Shown in pieces: positions 51,670 to 60,117 of a DNA stretch of 64,000 bases. A program made the translations under genes and the position numbers. Within the stretch, counting starts at the first letter, position 1. Each line of letters opens with the position of its first letter. Origin of the DNA: JAHJDS01 sp964569795 (lineage in GTDB: Bacteria; Desulfobacterota; Desulfarculia; Desulfarculales; JAHJDS01). The notes under the pieces were generated by a model, which was given only the letters and a program-made list of their open reading frames with translations, searched no databases and was not told where the DNA came from. Where the stretch lies: contig CAZMVB010000020.1 in NCBI GenBank assembly GCA_964569795.1, forward strand, positions 1 to 64,000. The letters run 5' to 3'.

Positions 51670-52661
51670 CCCGGGGCCTCCCGCCCGCCGTGGGCCTGAC
51701 GACCTCGATCCCGATCGAGGTCATCCTGGCCGCGGCCCTGGTCCCGGTGGACCTGAACAATGTCTTCATCACCCATCCCCGGCCCGAGGCCCTGGTGGCC
51801 GCGGCCGAGGCGGCCGGGTTTCCGCGCACGGTCTGCGCCTGGATCAAGGGCATTTACGGCGTGGCTGCGGGCCCGGACGGGCCGGACCGGATCGTGGTCG
51901 TCACCCAGGGGGACTGCAGCAACGCCCGGGCCCTGGCCGAGGTCCTGGCCCGGCAGGGCAAGAGCATCATCCCCTTCGAGTACCCGGCCGACCGGGACCC
52001 GGTCCGGCTCGAAGCCGAGATCGACCGGCTGATCGATTTGTTTGGGACGACCCGGGCCGCGGCCGCGGCCCAAAAGGCCAGGCTGGACCAGATCCGGGAC
52101 CGGCTGGTCCGCCTGGACGATCTGGCCTGGCGGGACGAAAAAGTCCGGGGGGCCGAGCTTCACCAGTGGCTGGTCTCGGCCTCGGACTTCAACCAGGACC
52201 CGGACGCCTTCGCCGCCGGCCTGGAGGACTTTCTGACCGAGGTCAAGAGACGGCCGGCCCCGGGGCGGGCGTTGAAACTGGGTTTTCTGGGGGTCCCGCC
52301 GATCATGACCGACCTGTTCGACGTGGTCGAGGACCTGGGGGGCCGGGTGGTCTTTCACGAAATCTCCCGCCAGTTCGCCATGCCGCCTCGAGGCGGCGAC
52401 CTGGTGGATCAGTACCTGGCCTTCACCTACCCCTATGACGTGGCGGCCCGGGTGGCCGATATCGCCCGGGAAAGCGAGCGGCGGGGCCTGGCCGGGTTGA
52501 TTCATTACACCCAGACCTTTTGTCACCGCCAGATCGAGGACATCGTCCTCCGGGATTTTTTGTCAGGGGTGCCCATCCTGACCCTGGAGGGGGACCGGGT
52601 GGGACCGACCGACGGCCGGACCAGGCTGCGCCTGGAGTCGTTTCTGGAGATGCTGCGCTGA
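51666..52661 (+). CDS. 2-hydroxyacyl-CoA dehydratase-like subunit (HgdB/COG1775 family)
   Basis: This 331-aa protein starts with GTG 51666 inside the stop of the acyl-CoA synthetase (GTGA). It reads GLTTSIPIEVILAAALVPVDLNN, the usual start of HgdB/BcrB/FldB relatives. Three Cys (CAWIKGIYG, QGDCSNARA and TFCHRQIED) could ligate the single cluster. Only one subunit is present, with no activator ATPase (HgdC), so it belongs to the poorly known single-gene group of this family. Coupling to an ADP-forming ligase suggests a role on a CoA thioester. Function not established. Confidence 0.8.
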   Translation: MTRGLPPAVGLTTSIPIEVILAAALVPVDLNNVFITHPRPEALVAAAEAAGFPRTVCAWIKGIYGVAAGPDGPDRIVVVTQGDCSNARALAEVLARQGKSIIPFEYPADRDPVRLEAEIDRLIDLFGTTRAAAAAQKARLDQIRDRLVRLDDLAWRDEKVRGAELHQWLVSASDFNQDPDAFAAGLEDFLTEVKRRPAPGRALKLGFLGVPPIMTDLFDVVEDLGGRVVFHEISRQFAMPPRGGDLVDQYLAFTYPYDVAARVADIARESERRGLAGLIHYTQTFCHRQIEDIVLRDFLSGVPILTLEGDRVGPTDGRTRLRLESFLEMLR

Positions 52662-52680
52662 ACCGCAAGGGGTGGAATCG

Positions 52681-53703
52681 ATGAGCGTGTTGTGGGCGTT
52701 GTTCCTGCTGTTCTGCGGCGGGGCCCTGCTGTACTTCGGCGGCTCGGGCCTGGTCAAGGGATCGGCCTCCATGGCCGCCCGGCTGGGGGTCTCGCAACTG
52801 GTCATCGGTCTGACCGTGGTCGCCTTCGGCACCTCGGCCCCGGAGCTGTTCGTGTCCACCACGGCCGCCCTCAAGGGCTCGACCGACATCTCCCTGGGCA
52901 ACATCATCGGCTCGAACATCGCCAACATCGCCCTGGTCCTGGCCATCGCCATGATCATCCGGCCGATGCTGGTCCAGCAGAGCACGGTCAAGCGCGAAAT
53001 CCCCTTTGTCGTGGGCGCCTCGATCGCCCTGTGGATCATGGCCCTCGATGGTCAGGTGGGCCGGCTGGACGGGATCATTCTCCTGGTCCTGTTCGTCTTG
53101 TTTCTGTACTACTGCTACCATTTCCGCCACCCGCTGAGCGACGAGGAAGAGACGATCGAGGTCTTCCGCTCGCCGTGGCGGGACGTGCTGCTGGTCCTGG
53201 GTGGTCTGGCGGGGCTGGTGGCCGGGTCCGAGTTTTTCGTCCGGGGGGCGACCGTGCTGGCCCGTCTGATCGGGGTCAGCGAGTTCTTCATCGGTCTGTC
53301 CGTGGTCGCCGTGGGCACCTCCCTGCCCGAGCTGGCCACCTCGGCCGTGGCCGCGGCCCGGGGGCACGCCGACATCTCGGTGGGCAACGTCGTCGGCTCG
53401 AACCTGTTCAACATCCTCCTGGTCCAGGGCATGGTCAGCACCATCACCCCCATCCCGGTCCCGTCCCGGCTGTCCCTCTGGCTGGACCTGCCGGTCATGA
53501 CCGCCCTGCCCATCCTGCTGCTGGTCCTGATCCTGCTGCCGCCGCGCCACAACCTGGTGCGCCACGAGGGGATGCTCCTGCTGGCGATCTATGTCGCCTA
53601 CATCGTCGCCGGGGCCATGGTCGGAACGTTCTATCACCCCTCGGGCGAGGCGGCCGGCTGGATGCAACTGTTGCGGGGCTTCGGTCCGATGGCCGCCTTG
53701 TGA
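52681..53703 (+). CDS. Calcium/sodium antiporter (YrbG-type CaCA exchanger)
   Basis: This 340-aa inner-membrane protein has about ten helices in two inverted halves. Each half has the alpha-repeat: VVAFGTSAPELFVSTTAALKG... GNIIGSNIANI in the first and VVAVGTSLPELATSAVAAARG... GNVVGSNLFNI in the second, with the ion-binding Glu residues. An acidic loop (SDEEETIEV) separates them. It exchanges Na+ for Ca2+. ATG 52681 follows AAGGGGTGG; the GTG at 52672 is part of the ribosome site. It is probably transcribed with the upstream genes but is functionally separate. Confidence 0.92.
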   Translation: MSVLWALFLLFCGGALLYFGGSGLVKGSASMAARLGVSQLVIGLTVVAFGTSAPELFVSTTAALKGSTDISLGNIIGSNIANIALVLAIAMIIRPMLVQQSTVKREIPFVVGASIALWIMALDGQVGRLDGIILLVLFVLFLYYCYHFRHPLSDEEETIEVFRSPWRDVLLVLGGLAGLVAGSEFFVRGATVLARLIGVSEFFIGLSVVAVGTSLPELATSAVAAARGHADISVGNVVGSNLFNILLVQGMVSTITPIPVPSRLSLWLDLPVMTALPILLLVLILLPPRHNLVRHEGMLLLAIYVAYIVAGAMVGTFYHPSGEAAGWMQLLRGFGPMAAL

Positions 53704-53710
53704 CGGGGCG

Positions 53711-54070
53711 TCAGGCGGGGTGATCCCCGGCCGGGTCATAGGCCGGGGAGCAGACGCACAGGAAATCCAGGTCTTCCGGGCCGATATTCTCGATGGATTG
53801 GACCGCGCCGGGCGGGATGTAAATTGCCTGGCCCGGGCTCACCTCCCGGGTCCGGCCGTCGATGACCATTCGGCCGCGGCCGGCCAGGAGGTAATAGATC
53901 TCGACCATGTCCAGTCGGTGGGGGCGGGTCGCCTGGCCGGGGGCGACCGAGGCCCGGGCCAGACTCACCCCCGGGGCCGTGCCGTGGCGGCGGGGGTGGA
54001 TCACCTCCCGGATGAGGCAGCCGTCGGCCGCCGGAAAGGCGGACAGCAGATTCGAATCCTGAACCAGCAC
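53711..54070 (-). CDS. Cupin domain protein
   Basis: This protein of about 119 aa has a cupin barrel: ASVAPGQATRPHRLDMVEIYYLLAGRG (first motif with H, H-type position and E) and GQAIYIPPGAVQSIEN (second motif, in which the usual His is Val/Gln). Metal binding may therefore be partial. Starts at ATG 54133 and GTG 54070 are possible. GTG 54070 avoids a 56-base overlap with the bactofilin gene, has GGGTG eight bases upstream and gives the usual family N-terminus, so it is used here. It is the last gene of the cell-shape operon but its link to that function is unclear. Confidence 0.78.
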   Translation of the reverse strand: MLVQDSNLLSAFPAADGCLIREVIHPRRHGTAPGVSLARASVAPGQATRPHRLDMVEIYYLLAGRGRMVIDGRTREVSPGQAIYIPPGAVQSIENIGPEDLDFLCVCSPAYDPAGDHPA

Positions 54071-54077
54071 GGCGGGT

Positions 54078-54440
54078 TCACCCTGGATAGCGATCCTCGT
54101 CCCCGGAACCCCCTTCGGGCCCGCCGCCGTCATCGCCGGGGGGCGGCAGGCTCTTTTCGACCTGGCCGCCGCGCAGCCGCCGCCGTTTCATCAGTCTCCC
54201 CTGGTGCTTGTCCGGAAAACCGGCCGAGCGGATGCTCCCGTCCAGGATCCCGCCCGGTTCGATGACCAGGGTCTCGCAATCGACCGTGCCCATGATCCGG
54301 CCGCCGTTCTTGATGACCACTTTGGCCCCGATGACGTCGCCCTCGACGATGCCCTCGATGATCAATTCGTCCCGGGACCGTGTTTCTCCCATCAGATGCG
54401 TCCCCCGGGAGATGATGGTGAAGGGTGAGTGTTCGACCAT
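54078..54440 (-). CDS. Bactofilin (CcmA-like polymer-forming cytoskeletal protein)
   Basis: This 120-aa protein is a short bactofilin: a beta-helix built from repeated strands (DELIIEGIVEGDVIGAKVV, GGRIMGTVDCETLVIEPGG, then ILDGSI). The N-terminus is short and hydrophilic; the C-terminal 40 residues are charged. Bactofilins self-assemble without nucleotide and localise peptidoglycan enzymes. ATG 54440 follows GAGGCAGTC and lies seven bases downstream of the M99 peptidase stop. The peptidase and a Csd6-like enzyme upstream match the partners of Helicobacter CcmA, suggesting a shape-determining complex. Confidence 0.88.
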   Translation of the reverse strand: MVEHSPFTIISRGTHLMGETRSRDELIIEGIVEGDVIGAKVVIKNGGRIMGTVDCETLVIEPGGILDGSIRSAGFPDKHQGRLMKRRRLRGGQVEKSLPPPGDDGGGPEGGSGDEDRYPG

Positions 54441-54447
54441 GACTGCC

Positions 54448-56250
54448 TCAATTTAGCTGGATGTAAACCCGTCCGATGGGAATGTGGTCCCGTTTGACCA
54501 GGATCTGGTAATCCGGTCCCCGGGGCCGCACCTTGCGGGCGCCCAGACGGATCGTCCCGCCGGAGCATTCCCGGGTGCGACCGCCCGGCAGTCGGCGCAG
54601 GTATATCTTGACGCCGTGGCGCCGGGTGAAGTTGGTCTTCACGTCCACGATCTTGAGCACGTCGCCCCGCCGGGCCTGGACCGTCTCGCCGTCGGCGTAG
54701 GCCATCTTCCGCCGACGGCCCAGGCCGACGACCAGGTAGTCCATCCGCGGCGCCAGGACATCGACCACCATCCGCCCGACGGGCCGCCCGGACCGGGAGG
54801 CGATGACGGCGTAGCTCTCCCGGTGGCGGTGGAGGCTGAAGCGGCGCTGGAGTTGGCGGCCGGTGTCGATGACGAAACCGCGGTCCTCGCCGCTGTTGGT
54901 CGAGCCCGGGGGCGTGAAACCCTTGAAGTTGACCTTGAGATGGGACTGGTCCTTGATGTTGGTCAGGACCTCGACCAGCTGGAGCCGGTCGCCCTTGACC
55001 ACCGACATATGCTCGCCGCTCAAGACCAGCCGCCGCTGGCCGTTGACCTTGACGATGAACAGGACCATCCGCGAGCCCACCGAGGCCAGGGCGCCCACCG
55101 GTCGCCGGCCCCGATGGACCTTGATCCGGACCTGGCCGCACCGGAGGTGGTCCTTGCGGACCACGATCCGGGTCGAGTGGTTGATGGTCAGGGGCTGGCG
55201 GAGATCGTTGAGCGTCCCCAGACCCAGGACGTCGGCCGTCAGCCCCCGGGTGTAATTGGCCTCGACGTGGGTGATGTTGATCCGGTCCCCCGGGGTGACG
55301 TTGAGCACGGTCCCGTCGGCCAGGGCGACGGGGATATTGTTGTTGATGCTGATCACCAGGTACTTCAACCGCGGCCGGGCCAGGTAGATCCGGGGGGACT
55401 CGGGGATGATCCCCCAGGCTCGCATGAACTCGTTGATGACCAGGGCGTGCTGCCGGACCTTCATCCAGGTCGAGGGCAGGTTCCGGCTGGTCTCGATGCC
55501 GTAGGCCGGGATGCCGTGGTGGGTCAGGGCGTAATAGGTGGCGCTCTTGCGCTGCTCGGGGTGGAGGGTGTCCAGGCGGCCGGTGCGGTGGTTGTTGAAC
55601 CGGAAGTGCTGGCGGGGGGAGGGGATCTGGCGGTTGACCGCGGCCACCACCTTCCGGGCCAGCCGGCCGAGGTGGATCACCCGTCCGGTCGGGGGGTAAA
55701 CATAGACGTTGGCGTCGGCGATGATCGACTGGCCGTAGCGCATCGGGTTCATGGTCCGGCTGATCCAGCGGGGATGGTAATAGCCCGAGCCGTCGTGCAG
55801 GTTCAGGAAATAGTCGCTCTGGGCGATCAGCCTTTTGAGGATGGCCACGATCTTTTCGTCGTAGTTCCGCTGGGAGTCGCTGGCGAACCGCCGGTTCATG
55901 TCGCCGCTCGGCCCGCGGTTGAACAGGATGATCGAGCGGAAGTTGGCCCGGGGGACCACGATCAGGTTGCCCCGGGCCAGGGTGATGTCGGTGTAGAGGT
56001 CGGCCGACAGGAAGCCGCCGGGCTCGTCGCCCTGGATGCCGCCGACGATCATCAGCGTCTTGCCCGGGCGGCGGCCGTAGATGCGGTAAACGTCGAGCTG
56101 ATGGGGCGTGTTGGGGAAATAGACCTGGTGCACCTGCCGCCCCGCCAGCCGGGCCCGGACCCGGGACTTCCCCGGGGCCGACCCGCCGGCCAGCACCAGC
56201 GCCAGGACCGCCAGGCCGAGGACCGCTCGTCTCCAGGGTTCACCCGCCAA
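54448..56250 (-). CDS. Secreted M99 DL-carboxypeptidase (Csd4-like)
   Basis: This protein, about 600 aa, matches the Csd4/M99 branch of M14-like zinc carboxypeptidases, which trim peptidoglycan tripeptides to dipeptides and bend cells in Helicobacter. The zinc motif is VGGIQGDEPGG, with Gln in place of the usual His as in Csd4. The later zinc His is in FLNLHDGSG and the catalytic Glu in AYGIETSRNLP. The remaining half is beta-rich, fitting the middle and C-terminal M99 domains. TTG 56250 gives a perfect signal peptide (MAGEPWRRAVLGLAVLALVLA type) and has GGGGAGG nine bases upstream. A longer start at ATG 56358 would overlap the upstream gene and bury the signal peptide at residue 42. Confidence 0.82.
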   Translation of the reverse strand: MAGEPWRRAVLGLAVLALVLAGGSAPGKSRVRARLAGRQVHQVYFPNTPHQLDVYRIYGRRPGKTLMIVGGIQGDEPGGFLSADLYTDITLARGNLIVVPRANFRSIILFNRGPSGDMNRRFASDSQRNYDEKIVAILKRLIAQSDYFLNLHDGSGYYHPRWISRTMNPMRYGQSIIADANVYVYPPTGRVIHLGRLARKVVAAVNRQIPSPRQHFRFNNHRTGRLDTLHPEQRKSATYYALTHHGIPAYGIETSRNLPSTWMKVRQHALVINEFMRAWGIIPESPRIYLARPRLKYLVISINNNIPVALADGTVLNVTPGDRINITHVEANYTRGLTADVLGLGTLNDLRQPLTINHSTRIVVRKDHLRCGQVRIKVHRGRRPVGALASVGSRMVLFIVKVNGQRRLVLSGEHMSVVKGDRLQLVEVLTNIKDQSHLKVNFKGFTPPGSTNSGEDRGFVIDTGRQLQRRFSLHRHRESYAVIASRSGRPVGRMVVDVLAPRMDYLVVGLGRRRKMAYADGETVQARRGDVLKIVDVKTNFTRRHGVKIYLRRLPGGRTRECSGGTIRLGARKVRPRGPDYQILVKRDHIPIGRVYIQLN

Positions 56251-56344
56251 AGTCAATCCCCTCCCCGGTCGGCTCCCCGGACCGGCCTGTCCGTCAACCA
56301 TGATCCGGCGGCCCGGGCGATCGTTCCCCGGCCGCATTCCGCCT

Positions 56345-57133
56345 TCAGGACTTGACATCAATGGCCTTGATCACCTTCAAGTCGCCTTTCTTGTCGTAGA
56401 TCAGGACGTAGATCCGCTTGAACTGGTTCACCCCCTGGGGATAGCGGATCGTGACCGAATTGGTCGGCTTCTGGTACTTGAAGGAAAAGGACATGCCCCG
56501 CTTGTAGTTCTCGGGCAGATACTTCTTCAACTTGACGTTGGCGTGGGGGACGACCCGCGGCGGATCGGCCGAGGGGTCCACCCCCAGGAGGAAGTAGTAG
56601 CCCTCGAGCTGCGTCGATCCGGGCTTGGCGCTCTTGAGGTCGAACCGGACGCGCAGGCCGCGACTGTTGGGCGAAAACTTGATGTCGTCGATGTGGATCA
56701 GCGGCCAGTCGTTTTTCTCGGCCAGGATCCGCTTCGGGACCGGTGGAGGCGGCTGGGGCTTCGGCGGGGGCGGAACGGGGGCGGCCTTCTTCTTGGCCGC
56801 CGGCTTCTTGGCCACCTTGATCAGCTTGGGCGCCGGTTTGGGCTTGGGCTTCGCCTTGACCGGCGGCGGGGCCGGCGGCGGAGCCAGCCCCAGCACCGGC
56901 TTGGGGATCGGTTGGAGGGAGGCCACCTTCTTTTCCAGCCGCTGGGCCCGGGTCTGGAGGGCGGCGATCTGGTCTTGGAGACCGAAGTAGCCGTAATAGA
57001 GCAGGAGGGCCAAGGTCAATGAGGCCACCAGCAGCAATAGAACCAGGCCGATCAGACATCCGGGCACGGTGAAGGAGCTGATCGGTCGGGAGCCCTTGAC
57101 CAACAACAGGGTTGTTCTACGACTTGAAGTCAA
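56345..57133 (-). CDS. Single-span membrane protein with coiled coil and Pro/Lys-rich linker, unknown
   Basis: This 262-aa protein starts with TTG 57133 behind AGAGGA. A membrane helix (about residues 25-48) is followed by a short coiled coil (LQDQIAALQTRAQRLEKKVASL). A long Pro/Lys/Ala-rich stretch (75-135) is the sort that spans the periplasm. A folded C-terminal domain of about 120 residues follows (IHIDDIKFSPNSRGLRVRF to the end). The topology recalls periplasm-spanning scaffold proteins. It lies between the Csd6-like and Csd4-like genes in the same orientation. It is a candidate tether between the cytoplasmic bactofilin and the wall enzymes; no homologue is recognised. Confidence 0.75.
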   Translation of the reverse strand: MTSSRRTTLLLVKGSRPISSFTVPGCLIGLVLLLLVASLTLALLLYYGYFGLQDQIAALQTRAQRLEKKVASLQPIPKPVLGLAPPPAPPPVKAKPKPKPAPKLIKVAKKPAAKKKAAPVPPPPKPQPPPPVPKRILAEKNDWPLIHIDDIKFSPNSRGLRVRFDLKSAKPGSTQLEGYYFLLGVDPSADPPRVVPHANVKLKKYLPENYKRGMSFSFKYQKPTNSVTIRYPQGVNQFKRIYVLIYDKKGDLKVIKAIDVKS

Positions 57134-57226
57134 GGTGTCCTCTCTTCCTCCGCCCCATCTCGCCGGCCCCGGGAACCGGTGGGATTCCGGCCGCGACCGA
57201 CGACGGCCGCGCTTTATCCTGGAGTC

Positions 57227-57257
57227 ACTATAACAAAAAAGGGCGGCCCCGAATCAA
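57227..57257 (-). promoter_or_regulatory. Weak internal promoter candidate
   Basis: On the minus strand TTGATT (57257-57252) and TATAGT (57232-57227) are separated by 19 bases, longer than ideal. It would drive the membrane-protein and csd4-like genes separately from the csd6-like gene. A T-run next to it could instead be the end of a weak terminator. The rest of 57134-57412 shows nothing clear. Confidence 0.3.
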
Positions 57258-57412
57258 GGTTCTTGCCCCGGCGTCGCCCCCGGACGTCTCGATCCGCGGC
57301 CGGCCCCACGTCCGGCGCCCTGTCCAGCCCGGTTGACCCCGGGTCCGATGTGGCCCCCCCGACCTCCATCTCGGGAAACCGACCCTCCTCTCCGGGGCCG
57401 AGCCACCCCGGC

Positions 57413-60001
57413 TCAACCTCCCAGGCGCCTGAACGTCTCGCGCCTGATCTGCCACCGTCCCTGACGCCTGACCAGTTCCAGGGTCTTGACGCCGAGGCTG
57501 TGGAAATAGTCCGAACGATAACTCAGGCGGAAGGTGGCCACTGCCCGGTCGGCCCCCTTCAGGCGGACCCGCAAGTGACTGACCTTGACCCGAATGAAAC
57601 GGTAACGGCTGTTCAAACGGCCCTTGTAACGCTTCCACTGGGACCGGTTCATGCCCTGGGAATGAAACGATCGGTCGTAGCAGGCGATGTAGGCCGACAA
57701 ATCCTTTCTCTGCCAGGCCTGTCTCCAGTGATGGACCAGGTTGGCCACGCTCCGGTCCCGGAGAGCCGGTGCCGGGGCCGCCTTGACCGGCGGCGAGGGG
57801 CGAGGCGCCGCCCGGACCACGGGCCGCCGTGCAACGACCTTCGGCAGCCACTCGCGGAACAGCAGGTCCGATTTTTCGCGCCTGATCAGCCACCGTCCGT
57901 CACGTCTGACCAGTTCCAGGGTCTTGACCACGTTGCTGTGGAAATAGTTCGAGCGATAACTCAAGTGGAAGGTGGCCACCGCCCGGTGCGCTCCCTCGAG
58001 GCGGACCCGCAGGCGACTGACCTTGACCCGAATGAAACTGTAACGGCGATTCAAGCTGCCTTTGTACTGCCGCCACTGGTCCCGATTCATGCCCTGGGAC
58101 CGGAAGGACCGGTCGTAACAGGCGATGTATTTCGGCAGGTCCTTGTCCTGCCAGGCCCGTCTCCAGTGGTGGATCAGGTTGGCCACGTTTCGTTCCTGGT
58201 GAGCCGGTGTCGGGGCGGCCTTGGCCGGTGGCTTGACGCTGACCGGCCGAGAAGGCTTGGCCGAAGGACTGACCTTGATCGTATGGGCGACCTTGACCCG
58301 CGGCTTGACCCGGACCGGGGAGGCGGGCTTGACCGGCGGACTGACCTTGATCGGGCGGGCGGGCTTGACCGGCGGCTTGACGCGGGCCGGCCGAGCGACC
58401 TTGACCGGCGTATTGACGCGGGACGCCACCCGGACCGGATGACGCCGGGCAACGGTTGCCGGCCGCGGGACAACGGTCACCGGCCGCCGGGCTACTGTCA
58501 CCGATCGCCGGGTAACCGCCGCCGCTTGCCGGAGAGCGACGACCCGCCGCAGCATGGCCAGACGCAGGGCGTGGGCCTTCTGACCCGATTCTTCGCGCCG
58601 GATCAGCCACCGCCCGTTACGCTTGATCAGTTCCAGGCTCTTGAAGCTCCGGCTGTGGAAGTAGTTGGAGCGATAATTCTGGTGGAAGGTGGCCAGGGCC
58701 CGGTCGCTTCCGGCCAGGGCCACCTGCAAGCCGCTGACCTTGATCCGGATGAATCGGTAGCGGCGGTTCAGGCTGCCCTTGTAACGCCGCCACTGGGCCC
58801 GGTTCATGCCCTGGGCCCGAAAGGACCGGTCGTAACAGGCGATGTAGGCCGGCAGATCTCTTTTCTGCCAGGCCTGGCGCCAGTGATTGACCAGGCGAAC
58901 GATGGCCCGCTGCCGGCGGCTCAGCTCCGTCGGGGCCGGGGGCGGTGACGGGGTCCGGGACGCCACCCGGATCCTCGCGGGGCCGGCCAGGGCCAGCAGA
59001 CGCAGGTCCAGGGGACGCCACTCGCTGGCCAGCAGGCCCGGCCGTCCGGCGTGGTCGAGGTAGGTCAGCCGCCGCCAGATCTCGGCCTTCCGGCGGTCGG
59101 CCAGGGTCAGTTCCTGGAGGAACCAGACGTGGGTCTGGTTCTGGAACCGGATCAGACCGAACTGGCGGCTGGTCACTTTTTTGGGGGCCAGGTTGTGGAC
59201 CTGGGATGCGGCCAGGAGGTGCAGGTCCCGGTTCAGGTGCCGGGGGGTGTAAACGGCCGTCGTGGCCGCCCGGCGCTGGCCGACCAGGGTGTGACCCTGT
59301 CTCTTGATGATCGCCCGCAGGCGGCGGCACGACTCGGGATCATTGAACCGGGGAACCCCCCGCAGACGGCTGGTGACGACCACCGGCGTCCGGTAAAGCC
59401 GCAGGTGATGGGACAGATTGTCCAGATCGCTCTGCCTCAGGGCGATGCAGCCCTTGGTGCTGCGCGGGGTCAACTTCTTGTTGAGGCCGTGGATGTAGAT
59501 CCCGTTTCCCCGGCGTCCCCGCAGGCGGTCCACCGGATTGGGGTAGTTCAGGTGCCAGGCCTGCCTGCCGAAGATGGTCATCCGGTTGTCCCGGTAAACC
59601 CGGATGAAGAAATAGACGCCCTCCGGGGTCCGGTGATCGCCCTCGATCACCTTGTGGCCCGGGTTCTCGCCGGTGGCGCAGGGGTAGGACTTGACCAGGG
59701 TGGTGTGCTTGTAGTGGCGATAGAGGTACAGTCTCTGGGCGGCCTTATCGACGACCACGATATGGACCGGGGACGTCAGACCCAGGAAACAGCCCCTGAT
59801 CTTCTGGCCCAGGGACCTGGAGCCGAACGACCGGGTGGCCGAAACCTTGCGGGCCACCCGCCACAACGCAGGCCCGGGCACAAACTGATCCGCGGCCCGC
59901 AGCGCCGGGCCGTTCTGGGGGATCAGGGCCAGGAGCACGGCCGCCATCAACGCCCCGCCCAGGCGAAACCAAGGGCGGCTCATGGGGCCGGAAACGGTCA
60001 T
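57413..60001 (-). CDS. Secreted YkuD L,D-peptidase with three NTF2-like domains (Csd6-like)
   Basis: This 862-aa protein has an N-terminal signal peptide and a YkuD domain at about 77-215. The catalytic motif is IHGLNKKLTPRSTKGCIAL (His171, Cys185). Csd6 of Helicobacter and Pgp2 of Campylobacter combine this fold with one C-terminal NTF2-like domain and trim tetrapeptides of the cell wall. Here three NTF2-like copies occur (about 362-475, 603-710, 752-860), each with NHWRQAW or HHWRRAW, YIACYDRSF..QGMN, RYRFIRIKV and RSNYFHS. A linker of about 115 residues rich in Pro, Lys and Val (PVKPA/RVKPPVK types) separates copies 1 and 2. GGAG lies near the ATG at 60001. It is the first gene of the minus-strand cell-shape operon. 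Confidence 0.87.
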   Translation of the reverse strand: MTVSGPMSRPWFRLGGALMAAVLLALIPQNGPALRAADQFVPGPALWRVARKVSATRSFGSRSLGQKIRGCFLGLTSPVHIVVVDKAAQRLYLYRHYKHTTLVKSYPCATGENPGHKVIEGDHRTPEGVYFFIRVYRDNRMTIFGRQAWHLNYPNPVDRLRGRRGNGIYIHGLNKKLTPRSTKGCIALRQSDLDNLSHHLRLYRTPVVVTSRLRGVPRFNDPESCRRLRAIIKRQGHTLVGQRRAATTAVYTPRHLNRDLHLLAASQVHNLAPKKVTSRQFGLIRFQNQTHVWFLQELTLADRRKAEIWRRLTYLDHAGRPGLLASEWRPLDLRLLALAGPARIRVASRTPSPPPAPTELSRRQRAIVRLVNHWRQAWQKRDLPAYIACYDRSFRAQGMNRAQWRRYKGSLNRRYRFIRIKVSGLQVALAGSDRALATFHQNYRSNYFHSRSFKSLELIKRNGRWLIRREESGQKAHALRLAMLRRVVALRQAAAVTRRSVTVARRPVTVVPRPATVARRHPVRVASRVNTPVKVARPARVKPPVKPARPIKVSPPVKPASPVRVKPRVKVAHTIKVSPSAKPSRPVSVKPPAKAAPTPAHQERNVANLIHHWRRAWQDKDLPKYIACYDRSFRSQGMNRDQWRQYKGSLNRRYSFIRVKVSRLRVRLEGAHRAVATFHLSYRSNYFHSNVVKTLELVRRDGRWLIRREKSDLLFREWLPKVVARRPVVRAAPRPSPPVKAAPAPALRDRSVANLVHHWRQAWQRKDLSAYIACYDRSFHSQGMNRSQWKRYKGRLNSRYRFIRVKVSHLRVRLKGADRAVATFRLSYRSDYFHSLGVKTLELVRRQGRWQIRRETFRRLGG

Positions 60002-60069
60002 GCCTTCTCCTCTGCCGATGGGCCGGATGCGAACATCATCTAGGGTTAACGCCGCCTCTTTTGGTACTT

Positions 60070-60098
60070 TTCATACCATATGTGGTGGATAAAGGCAA
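60070..60098 (-). promoter_or_regulatory. Promoter of the cell-shape operon
   Basis: On the minus strand TTGCCT (60098-60093) is followed by 17 bases and TATGAA (60075-60070). It is 69 bases before the csd6-like ATG and lies just after the Lon-family stop. Confidence 0.55.
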
Positions 60099-60117
60099 GA
60101 GATTTCAACGGGTCCTT

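Noticed and set aside
57240..57290. Intrinsic terminator on the minus strand after the Csd6-like gene
   Set aside because: A T-run follows a GC-rich stretch, but only a 5-bp GGGCG/CGCCC stem with a long loop can be drawn; too weak to annotate.
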